Shown one piece after another: positions 1-5,525 of a stretch of DNA of 6,038 bases; within the stretch, counting starts at the first letter, position 1; every line of letters begins with the position of its first letter. The translations under genes were made by a program, and so were the position numbers. The notes under the pieces are model-generated. The model ran no database searches, was not told the origin of the DNA, and was given only the letters and a program-made list of their open reading frames with translations. Source of the DNA: an uncultured Altererythrobacter sp. (lineage in GTDB: Bacteria; Pseudomonadota; Alphaproteobacteria; Sphingomonadales; Sphingomonadaceae); contig CALFEA010000080.1 of NCBI GenBank assembly GCA_937950385.1, positions 1 through 6,038 of the forward strand, in the 5' to 3' direction.

Positions 1-1300
1 TGCAATCGGTCAGCTTGCCAGGCAGGCGCAGTTTCTTAGCATTTGTAGCCGATTTGCGCTTTATCTCGCGCTCTTGCTTGCGGCGCAGACGTTCGTCCAT
101 CCGCTCCATGACTTGGCCCAGCAAAGCCTTGCCGCGGTCCATATTGTCGGACAGGAAAAGGTCGAATTGATCGCGCACGGCGTTTTCAACCAAACGGGTT
201 GCCTCGGGCGATGTCAGCCTGTCTTTCGTTTGCGATTGAAATTGCGGATCGCGAATGAAAACGGAGAGCATGATCTCGCCGCCAGTCATTACATCATCGG
301 CGGAGATGTCCTTTGCTTTCTTTGTCTGTGTCAGCTCACCAAAAGCGCGCAATCCCTTGGTCAGCGCCGCACGAAGCCCTTGCTCATGCGTGCCGCCATC
401 CGGCGTAGGCACTGTGTTACAATACCAACTGGTCGACCCGTCGGAATATAGCGGCCAAGCCACGGCCCATTCAACGCGGCCTTTCGACTGGCCGTCATCG
501 TCTTCTGGGAATTCTTGGCTTCCTGTAAAAGGCTGAGCGGTCACACATTCACGCGGCCCGATTTGTTCTGCCAAATGATCGGCCAAACCGCCTGGAAATT
601 TGAATGTGGCCTCTGCTGGAATCTCGTCGGACGCAAGGCTTTCATCGCATTTCCAGCGGATTTCAACGCCTGCAAACAGATAGGCTTTAGAACGCGCAAG
701 TTTGAACAGGCGCGCAGGTTTAAACGCGCGGTCGCCGAAAATTTCTTCATCCGGCGTGAAGGTCACTGTCGTGCCGCGCCTATTGGGTGCTGCGCCCAAT
801 TTCTGGATGGGGCCAAGGGTTTCGCCCTTACTAAACTCTTGCGCGTAAAGCTGCTTGTCGCGGGCCACTTCGACACGGGTTAGGGACGACAAGGCGTTTA
901 CAACGCTGACCCCGACGCCGTGCAGACCGCCGCTCGTTGCATAGGCTTTTCCGGAAAATTTCCCGCCAGAATGCAGCGTGCCGAGGATGACTTCTAACGT
1001 CGATTTGCCCGGGAATTTTGGGTGTTCATCAACAGGAATGCCGCGACCATTATCTGCCACAGACAGCTTGTTTCCCGGCTCCAAGCGCACTTCAATTCGG
1101 GAGGCATGGCCTGCTACAGCTTCATCCATCGCATTATCGATAACCTCTGCAGCCAAGTGGTGCAGCGCGCGGTCATCCGTGCCGCCAATATACATGCCGG
1201 GGCGGCGGCGAACAGGCTCGAGCCCTTCGAGCACCTCAATCGAGGAGGAATCGTAATCGCCGCTTGTCGCGGGCGTGCCTTCAAACAGATCATCAGCCAT
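1..1300 (-). CDS. parE: DNA topoisomerase IV subunit B (ParE), N-terminal two-thirds, cut by window edge
   Basis: ATPase subunit of the type IIA topoisomerase that, with ParC, decatenates daughter chromosomes in the cytoplasm. I translated the minus strand by hand: 433 open codons from ATG at 1300 to the left edge. The GHKL ATPase fold comes first: EVIDNAMDEA (52-61, with the catalytic Glu and the metal-binding Asn56), DNGRGIP (83-89) and the ATP lid GGLHGVGVSVVNA (124-136). The transducer domain carries the QTK loop (357-359). The sequence stops at LPGKLTDC, just before the Toprim motif EGDSAGG expected in this family. About 430 of the usual roughly 650 residues are therefore present. ParE rather than GyrB is favoured by the short MADDLFEG-type leader and the overall wording. 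The start is fixed by an in-frame TAG four codons upstream and no other start codon between. No good Shine-Dalgarno is visible. It lies 83 bases downstream of the lpoA-like gene on the same strand, so cotranscription is possible. Confidence 0.96.
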   Translation of the reverse strand, partial: MADDLFEGTPATSGDYDSSSIEVLEGLEPVRRRPGMYIGGTDDRALHHLAAEVIDNAMDEAVAGHASRIEVRLEPGNKLSVADNGRGIPVDEHPKFPGKSTLEVILGTLHSGGKFSGKAYATSGGLHGVGVSVVNALSSLTRVEVARDKQLYAQEFSKGETLGPIQKLGAAPNRRGTTVTFTPDEEIFGDRAFKPARLFKLARSKAYLFAGVEIRWKCDESLASDEIPAEATFKFPGGLADHLAEQIGPRECVTAQPFTGSQEFPEDDDGQSKGRVEWAVAWPLYSDGSTSWYCNTVPTPDGGTHEQGLRAALTKGLRAFGELTQTKKAKDISADDVMTGGEIMLSVFIRDPQFQSQTKDRLTSPEATRLVENAVRDQFDLFLSDNMDRGKALLGQVMERMDERLRRKQEREIKRKSATNAKKLRLPGKLTDC

Positions 1301-1383
1301 ATTCGCCAGCTATGCGCGCGCGCGGCTGCGGCGACAAGCACCGCGAATGAGTTTTCGCCAGACTTGGGCCGACTTTACCTGTA
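1301..1383 (-). other. lpoA-parE intergenic leader with GC-alternating tract and hairpin
   Basis: This 83-base gap is the leader of parE. Read on the minus strand it contains GCGGTG-CTTGT-CGCCGC (1344 to 1328), which pairs as a 6-bp stem with one G-U wobble and a 5-base loop. An alternative 5-bp stem GCGAA/TTCGC (1358 to 1343) shares two bases with it. Nearer the start codon is an alternating pyrimidine-purine run at 1311-1324. No run of T follows either hairpin on the minus strand, so neither is a convincing intrinsic terminator for lpoA. I cannot identify a promoter with confidence. Confidence 0.5.
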
Positions 1384-2541
1384 TTATTTGGAGAAAGTGG
1401 CCGGTGCCTGATCCACGGTGGCGAAACTACCATTGCGCACTTCAACCACAGCCAAGGCCCGCTCAATCACACCGTTTTTGCGGAAACGAAACGCGCCATC
1501 GACACCGACAAAACCTTTTTCCTCGCGCAATTGCTTTGTCGGAAATTTGCGTCCCACTTTCCAATCGCGCGCCACACGCAGCGTAAGCAAAACGGAATCA
1601 TATCCCAGCGAAGAGATGCGGAATGGCTTGCGGCCAAAACGCTTGTCATAAGAATCGCTATACCGCTTAAACCGGCCATCGGAGACTGCGGAGAAGATCG
1701 CACCGCGCATTGCGCTGCTTTGCGTGAGCGAACCTTCGCCGCCCCACAATTCGGTGCCGATTATGAGCGTATTGACAGTGCTGCCGGTCTTGATTTCAGC
1801 TGCTGCCCGCGTGGCGAGACGCGCGCCATCAGCGATTACGACAGTGTCAAAACCCCCGCGCGCTTTCAGCCGGGTCGCTGCATTGGAAATATTGGTGCTT
1901 CCGCGCGCGTAACGCTCCGTCGCGGCCAGCGCCCCGCCATATTCGCGCAAAGCACTTGAAAGCGCCGTCATAGAACGGTTGCCATACTGTCCTTCTGGAA
2001 CAATCGCACCAAAACGATTTGCCCCTTTACCGCGCGCATAGGCAATAGATCGGTTGATCGATTGCTCTGGCACATGGCCCATTACAAACACGTTCTTGCC
2101 CGCTGCCGTCGAATCGTTGGAGAATGAGATAATCGGCACATCTGCATTGGCCGCGACGGGCGCAATCGCAGGGATATTTTGCGCCATCAACGGGCCAAGG
2201 ATCAAACGGTTGCCATCTGCCACTGCCTTTGCCGCAGCCGCTCCGGGATTGGTTGAAGTGTCATAAGTCGTAATTCGCAAGTTCGATGCATTTGTATCAA
2301 GCAGTGCCATATTCGCCGCATTAGCCAGCGATTGCCCTACAGCACCATTATTGCCCGTCATTGGAACCAGCAAAGCAATCCGGTGACGCGTTTGATCAGT
2401 TGGGAGAGTGGTCGCGCTTGGGCGCGGTGCAGGCGCTTGGCTTACGGCAGGACCAGTTTTAGGGACAACCTGACAGCCTGCCAAAAATGCCGCTGTACCC
2501 GCTACCAAAACGATACGCCGATTGAACAAAATACGCTTCAT
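1384..2541 (-). CDS. lpoA: Penicillin-binding protein activator, LpoA/YraM-like lipoprotein
   Basis: A 385-residue predicted outer-membrane lipoprotein of the LppC/YraM (LpoA C-terminal) family. In E. coli, LpoA stimulates the peptidoglycan synthase PBP1A from the outer membrane; the same role here is inferred. A signal peptide (MKRILFNRR, then a hydrophobic stretch) ends in the lipobox LAGC with Cys23, and Gln at +2 fits outer-membrane sorting. A Pro/Ala-rich linker (about 27-47) leads to a periplasmic binding protein type I fold starting RIALLVPMTG (54-63), with LILGPL and GTELWGG further on. The N-terminal TPR-like domain of E. coli LpoA is missing, so only the binding-protein-like half is represented. 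A GTG start at 2556 would add five residues, but ATG 2541 is preferred because GGGA lies 9 bases before it and the GTG falls next to that ribosome site. The gene is divergent from rsmI, its usual neighbour in E. coli (yraL-yraM-yraN). A branched-chain amino-acid type binding protein is the alternative reading, made less likely by this context. Confidence 0.88.
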   Translation of the reverse strand: MKRILFNRRIVLVAGTAAFLAGCQVVPKTGPAVSQAPAPRPSATTLPTDQTRHRIALLVPMTGNNGAVGQSLANAANMALLDTNASNLRITTYDTSTNPGAAAAKAVADGNRLILGPLMAQNIPAIAPVAANADVPIISFSNDSTAAGKNVFVMGHVPEQSINRSIAYARGKGANRFGAIVPEGQYGNRSMTALSSALREYGGALAATERYARGSTNISNAATRLKARGGFDTVVIADGARLATRAAAEIKTGSTVNTLIIGTELWGGEGSLTQSSAMRGAIFSAVSDGRFKRYSDSYDKRFGRKPFRISSLGYDSVLLTLRVARDWKVGRKFPTKQLREEKGFVGVDGAFRFRKNGVIERALAVVEVRNGSFATVDQAPATFSK

Positions 2542-2580
2542 GCTTGCCGTTCCCACTTTACAGTCCCAAAAGCCACAATT
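2542..2580. promoter_or_regulatory. Divergent lpoA/rsmI intergenic region
   Basis: Only 39 bases separate the two divergent start codons, so the promoters for the lpoA-like gene and the rsmI-yraN-gshB operon must overlap each other or reach into the opposing coding sequences. I see no clean -35/-10 pair on either strand. There is a perfect 10-base palindrome (CACAATTGTG, 2574-2583) over the rsmI start, and an inverted repeat CAGTC (2561-2565) / GACTG (2583-2587). Calling the region regulatory rests on geometry, not on a recognised motif. Confidence 0.5.
2551..2554 (-). promoter_or_regulatory. Ribosome binding site deciding the lpoA start
   Basis: On the minus strand GGGA stands 9 bases before ATG 2541. 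The alternative in-frame GTG at 2556 overlaps this region and has no comparable site in front, so this element supports the ATG and places the signal peptide at the very N-terminus. Confidence 0.55.
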
Positions 2581-2583
2581 GTG
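2574..2583. repeat. 10-bp perfect palindrome over the rsmI start codon
   Basis: CACAATTGTG is its own reverse complement and includes the GTG start codon of rsmI at 2581. It occupies the place where a Shine-Dalgarno would sit. The symmetry does not extend outward. It could be an operator half of the divergent region or chance. Confidence 0.4.
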
Positions 2584-3429
2584 ACTGAGACAAAATCACC
2601 CATTCCTGAGCCTCTTAGCGCTGGCCTTTACATTGTCGCTACACCGATTGGCAATCTTGGAGACATAACTCTTCGGGCTGTCGACATTTTGCAACGCTGC
2701 GATTTGGTCGCTTGCGAGGACACGCGGGTGACGGGAAAGCTGTTGAAAGCGCTCAACATCTCCAAACGGATGCAGCGTTATGATGATCATTCAGGCGAGG
2801 GCGCCCGCGCTGCATTGATTGAACGAGCGCGCATCGAAGCGGTGGCGTTGGTCAGCGATGCAGGCACTCCGATTATTTCTGATCCAGGTTTTCGGCTGGT
2901 GAGCGAGGCGCGCACCGCCGATATTCCGGTCACAACCTTGCCGGGTGCATGTGCAGTCATTGCGGGATTAACGCTGAGCGCATTACCCAATGATAAATTT
3001 CTATTCGCAGGGTTTCTGCCGGCAAAGGAAAAAGCACGTGTGGCCGCTCTTGAGGAATTTGCGGCGATCAAAGCCACGCTGATCTATTACGAAACTGGGC
3101 CGCGTTTGGTGAAAAGCCTGATTGCGATTGCAGAACTTTGGCCGAAGCGGGATGTCGCCGTGGCACGCGAGCTAACCAAATTGCACGAGGAATGCCGCAA
3201 GGGCGGCGCCGCTGAATTGGCCGAACACTACACCGCAAATCCGCCCAAGGGAGAGATTGTACTGTTGATCGGTCCGCCCGAGGATGAGGCGTTCTCTGGC
3301 GATCCCGATACACTTTTGACCGAAGCATTAAAAACACTCAAAGCCTCGCAGGCCGCTGGCGAAGTGGCCAAAGCAACAGGTCTTGATCGCAAGACGCTTT
3401 ACGCCCGTGCGATGGAACTCAAACGGTGA
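2581..3429 (+). CDS. rsmI: 16S rRNA (cytidine(1402)-2'-O)-methyltransferase RsmI
   Basis: A 282-residue SAM-dependent methyltransferase of the tetrapyrrole methylase fold. The family methylates the ribose 2'-O of C1402 in 16S rRNA, near the ribosomal P site. Motifs in order: LYIVATPIGNLGDIT (16-30), ACEDTR (44-49), YDDHS (67-71), LVSDAGTPIISDPG (90-103, the SAM-binding region), TLPGACAVIAGLTLSALP (119-136), then YYETGPRL, VARELTKLHEE, KGEIVLLIG and the C-terminal LDRKTLYARAMELKR. This is the usual length for the family. The open frame reaches back to 2332 across the opposing lpoA gene, but conservation begins only at LYIVATP. GTG 2581 is the only start codon (ATG, GTG or TTG) in frame between the end of lpoA and that motif, so it is taken as the start despite lacking a clear ribosome site. 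It is first in an operon with yraN and gshB, overlapping yraN by 4 bases. Confidence 0.95.
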   Translation: MTETKSPIPEPLSAGLYIVATPIGNLGDITLRAVDILQRCDLVACEDTRVTGKLLKALNISKRMQRYDDHSGEGARAALIERARIEAVALVSDAGTPIISDPGFRLVSEARTADIPVTTLPGACAVIAGLTLSALPNDKFLFAGFLPAKEKARVAALEEFAAIKATLIYYETGPRLVKSLIAIAELWPKRDVAVARELTKLHEECRKGGAAELAEHYTANPPKGEIVLLIGPPEDEAFSGDPDTLLTEALKTLKASQAAGEVAKATGLDRKTLYARAMELKR

Positions 3430-3788
3430 CATCACCTGCCAAAAAACAACGCGCTGAACAGCAAGGCCGCGACGCGGAACAATTGGCCGCATATTTTCTC
3501 AAGGAGCAAGGCTATGAAATCCTTGCCGAGCGGGTCCGCAATGCCGCCGGAGAGATTTATCTGATAGCGCGCAAAGATAGGCTTATTGCTTTTGTCGAAG
3601 TCAAATGGCGCAAACGCGCAGCCGACCTCGACACCGCTATAGACGAGCGCCGCCTCGCCCGCGTTGCCGCTGCCACAGAAATCGCTGCTTATGATTACGC
3701 AAAGAATGGCGAAGATATCCGCGTAGACGTAATCCTACTTGCGCCTGGCACATCACCGCACCACATCATCAATGCCTGGATGCCTTAA
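3426..3788 (+). CDS. yraN: YraN/UPF0102 family endonuclease-like protein with altered nuclease motif
   Basis: A 120-residue cytoplasmic protein of the UPF0102 (YraN) family, which has a restriction-endonuclease-like PD-(D/E)XK fold and a poorly defined role, possibly in DNA repair or recombination. The N-terminal AEQQGRDAEQLAAYFLKEQGY helix (10-30) and the core GEIYLIAR (42-49) followed by FVEVKWRKR (56-64) match the family layout. The expected core is GEIDLIAR. Here the acidic metal-binding Asp is Tyr45 (codon TAT at 3558-3560), while Glu58 and Lys60 remain. A single base change (GAT to TAT) would explain it. Catalytic activity is therefore doubtful, although the frame is intact and the C-terminus (VDVILLAPG...) looks normal. 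The GTG start overlaps the rsmI stop (GTGA), with GGAA 8 bases before it, which points to translational coupling. The rsmI-yraN pairing is common in proteobacteria. Confidence 0.92.
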   Translation: MTSPAKKQRAEQQGRDAEQLAAYFLKEQGYEILAERVRNAAGEIYLIARKDRLIAFVEVKWRKRAADLDTAIDERRLARVAAATEIAAYDYAKNGEDIRVDVILLAPGTSPHHIINAWMP

Positions 3789-3791
3789 GGA
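3787..3791 (+). promoter_or_regulatory. Ribosome binding site of gshB, overlapping the yraN stop
   Basis: AAGGA lies 9 bases before ATG 3801 and shares two bases with the TAA stop of yraN (3786-3788). This supports the chosen gshB start and coupling of gshB translation to the operon. Confidence 0.7.
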
Positions 3792-3800
3792 AACTCACGA

Positions 3801-4769
3801 ATGTCGCTTAATATCGCTGTACAAATGGACCCTATCGAAAGCGTCAATATAGCTGGCGACAGTTCTTTTGCCCTGATGGAAGCAGCACAGGCACGGGGTT
3901 ATACATTGTACGAATATCACGTCGAAAGCCTGACTTTGGATGCGAATGACCGACTCTATGCCGAATGCGCGCCGGTTACGGTTCAGCGCGTTGTCGGCGA
4001 TCACTTTACAAAAGGCGAATACCAGCGCCTGGACCTTGGCCGCGACATTGATGTCATTTTGATGCGTCAAGACCCGCCCTTCGACATGGGCTATATCACT
4101 GCCACCCATTTGCTCGACCGAATTGCGGATGAGACTTTGGTGGTCAACAATCCCACCGCTGTGCGCAATGCGCCAGAAAAAGTGATGGTGCTCGATTACC
4201 GCGAGTTCATGCCGCCGACGCTGATCACCCGCTCCTCTGATGAGGTGAAGCGCTTTATGGCCGAGCATGGCGCGGTCGTGGTCAAACCGATCCACGGTAA
4301 TGGCGGCAAAGCGATCTTTCGCGTGCCAGAATCAGGCGACAATCTGACCGCTCTGTTTGAGGTCTTCAACCAAACTTGGCCCGAACCCCATATGGTGCAG
4401 CCATTCCTTCCCGAGGTAGCCGAAGGAGACAAACGCATCGTGCTGGTCGATGGGGTGGTTGCTGGCGCGATCAACCGCATACCGGGCGAAGGCGAGTTCC
4501 GCAGCAATCTGGCGATGGGCGGCTCGGCTGAGAAAACGGTGCTCACCGAACGCGAGGAAGAGATTTGCGCCGCGATGGGGCCGGAACTGAAACGGCTCGG
4601 CCTGACATTTGTAGGAATCGATGTCATTGGCGGCAAATGGCTGACCGAGATCAACGTAACCTCGCCAACAGGTATTGTCGCGATTTCAAACTACGATGGG
4701 ACGGATTTAGCCGGGATGATCTGGGACGCTATTGAGGTGCGGGTGGCAAAGCTTGCTAATGGCAAATGA
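3801..4769 (+). CDS. gshB: Glutathione synthetase GshB
   Basis: A 322-residue cytoplasmic ATP-grasp enzyme that joins gamma-glutamylcysteine and glycine, with ATP hydrolysis, in the second step of glutathione synthesis. The N-terminal domain has VQMDPIESVNIAGDSSFALM (7-26) and DVILMRQDPPFD (84-95), both close to E. coli GshB. The ATP-grasp domain carries VVKPIHGNGG (160-169), GDKR (209-212), RIPGEGEFRSNLAMGG (226-241), the metal-site strand GIDVIGG (272-278) and EINVTSPTG (283-291). Length is close to the E. coli enzyme (316), so it appears complete and active. ATG 3801 has a good ribosome site and lies 12 bases after yraN, making it the third gene of the rsmI operon. In a counted sample (4201-4560) GC is about 60%, which sets the local baseline. 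The partner ligase GshA is not in the window. Confidence 0.97.
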   Translation: MSLNIAVQMDPIESVNIAGDSSFALMEAAQARGYTLYEYHVESLTLDANDRLYAECAPVTVQRVVGDHFTKGEYQRLDLGRDIDVILMRQDPPFDMGYITATHLLDRIADETLVVNNPTAVRNAPEKVMVLDYREFMPPTLITRSSDEVKRFMAEHGAVVVKPIHGNGGKAIFRVPESGDNLTALFEVFNQTWPEPHMVQPFLPEVAEGDKRIVLVDGVVAGAINRIPGEGEFRSNLAMGGSAEKTVLTEREEEICAAMGPELKRLGLTFVGIDVIGGKWLTEINVTSPTGIVAISNYDGTDLAGMIWDAIEVRVAKLANGK

Positions 4770-4813
4770 TCCCGCCATTCTACCTGAATTAGAAATATTC
4801 GAGTTTGAATTTA
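4770..4813 (+). other. AT-rich gap between gshB and the TM2 gene
   Basis: These 44 bases mark the point where composition drops sharply. I find no strong hairpin with a T-run that would terminate the rsmI operon, and no clear promoter. An in-frame TAG in this gap limits how far upstream the TM2 gene can begin. Confidence 0.4.
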
Positions 4814-5101
4814 ATGAGTCTTACTACGGCAGACCTTACTTTAGTTGAGCAACGGGTAACCAATGATGGGCCAAGCACTGGGGCAACCTATCTTTTGTGG
4901 TTCTTTCTGTGGTTTTTCAGTGCCCATCGGTTCTATTTAGGACGACCAATTTCTGCGATCTTCCAAATATTATCCTATTTCATATTAGTTGGGTTCATTT
5001 GGCTAATAATTGATGCAGTTTTGATCCCAAGCATGGTCCGAGAAAACCAGAATAATATCCGTCAAACTCTGATCAAGCAAATGCAGCTTCGCGCGGGTTA
5101 G
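4814..5101 (+). CDS. Small TM2-domain membrane protein
   Basis: A 95-residue predicted inner-membrane protein with one TM2 domain (Pfam family TM2). A short polar N-terminus (1-24) leads to a first hydrophobic segment (about 25-37, rich in Phe and Trp), the diagnostic linker AHRFYLGRP (37-45), then a long second segment (about 49-71) ending in the conserved WLIIDAVLIP, and a polar tail (75-95) ending QLRAG. The function of bacterial TM2 proteins is unknown. ATG 4814 is preferred; a TTG at 4805 would add three residues, and an in-frame TAG lies just upstream of it. The ribosome site is weak (GAG about 10 bases before). GC over 4801-5100 is about 42%, against about 60% in gshB, and codons such as TTA (four times) and ATA (three times) are frequent, which suggests acquisition by transfer. 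It could be read through from gshB. Its stop interlocks with that of the convergent gene. Confidence 0.85.
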   Translation: MSLTTADLTLVEQRVTNDGPSTGATYLLWFFLWFFSAHRFYLGRPISAIFQILSYFILVGFIWLIIDAVLIPSMVRENQNNIRQTLIKQMQLRAG

Positions 5102-5505
5102 AACATCCCGCATTGTTCCATGATAGCTTTGCCGCTGGTCTCAATTTTCACATCCGCGCTCACTTCTCCAAGGCCTTTGTCCTGAAAGGTCACATTCGAG
5201 CCTTCAACCTTTGCACCTGCTTTGCCCATAAATGCCAAAGTTAGGCGGTCTTCGAGAGACTTATAGGCCGCACGCTGTTGGGCCGGCGTAATCTGCTGGA
5301 GCTTGTCATCGAAGCATTCACATTGGCTTGATGAGGCGCGGAAACCCAAATGCGGGGCGCTTTGCAAATAATCGGTGTCGCATTTCGCGTAGTAGTCGCC
5401 GCGTTCGTAACCGTCGCTGGTTTTCGATCCGCCCAGAGCTCCGCTATAATAGGCATATCCAAATGCGCAGCCTGCTACGCCCAAAACCAATGCTATCATC
5501 CTCAT
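5098..5505 (-). CDS. Small exported or membrane-anchored cysteine-containing protein, unknown
   Basis: I do not recognise this 135-residue protein. It starts with a hydrophobic stretch, MRMIALVLGVAGCAFGYAYY (1-20). This could be a signal anchor, or a very short lipoprotein signal with VAGC as lipobox and Cys13 lipidated; twelve residues is shorter than usual for that. The remainder should be periplasmic. It contains C42, C62-x-C64 (in QCECFDD) and C132 near the end. Excluding Cys13 the number is even, which would allow two disulfides. The region TPAQQRAAYKSLEDRL (74-89) looks helical. ATG 5505 is preferred over GTG 5508 and ATG 5499 because GGGAG stands 7 bases before it. The gene starts 20 bases after the xerC stop on the same strand, so it is probably cotranscribed with xerC. 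GC (about 52% over 5101-5400) is below that of gshB. The ribosome site, the signal-like N-terminus and the compact spacing support a real gene. Confidence 0.75.
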   Translation of the reverse strand: MRMIALVLGVAGCAFGYAYYSGALGGSKTSDGYERGDYYAKCDTDYLQSAPHLGFRASSSQCECFDDKLQQITPAQQRAAYKSLEDRLTLAFMGKAGAKVEGSNVTFQDKGLGEVSADVKIETSGKAIMEQCGMF

Positions 5506-5512
5506 CACGTTT

Positions 5513-5517
5513 CTCCC
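5513..5517 (-). promoter_or_regulatory. Ribosome binding site of the unknown exported protein
   Basis: On the minus strand GGGAG, within a longer purine run, lies 7 bases before ATG 5505 and inside the 20-base gap after xerC. It is among the best ribosome sites in the window and decides between three closely spaced start codons. Confidence 0.65.
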
Positions 5518-5525
5518 TCTTGCGC

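Noticed and set aside
1328..1358. Intrinsic terminator after the lpoA-like gene
   Set aside because: Stems form but no T-run follows on the minus strand, so termination is not supported; it is kept only as leader structure.
74..1411. Several plus-strand open frames of 90-130 codons across the left end
   Set aside because: All lie opposite the continuous parE frame, whose ATPase motifs are unmistakable. No complete minus-strand frame is obvious there only because parE leaves the window.
2332..2580. Open upstream extension of the rsmI frame by 83 codons
   Set aside because: It is antisense to the 5' part of the lpoA-like gene, shows no methyltransferase similarity, and family conservation begins after GTG 2581.
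3795..4295. 166-codon minus-strand open frame opposite gshB
   Set aside because: It mirrors a strongly conserved gshB coding region. The translation is rich in His and Ile with no recognisable domain, as expected for a shadow frame.
4196..4654. 152-codon minus-strand open frame opposite gshB
   Set aside because: Shadow of the ATP-grasp domain; Ser/Pro-rich low-complexity translation and no ribosome site.
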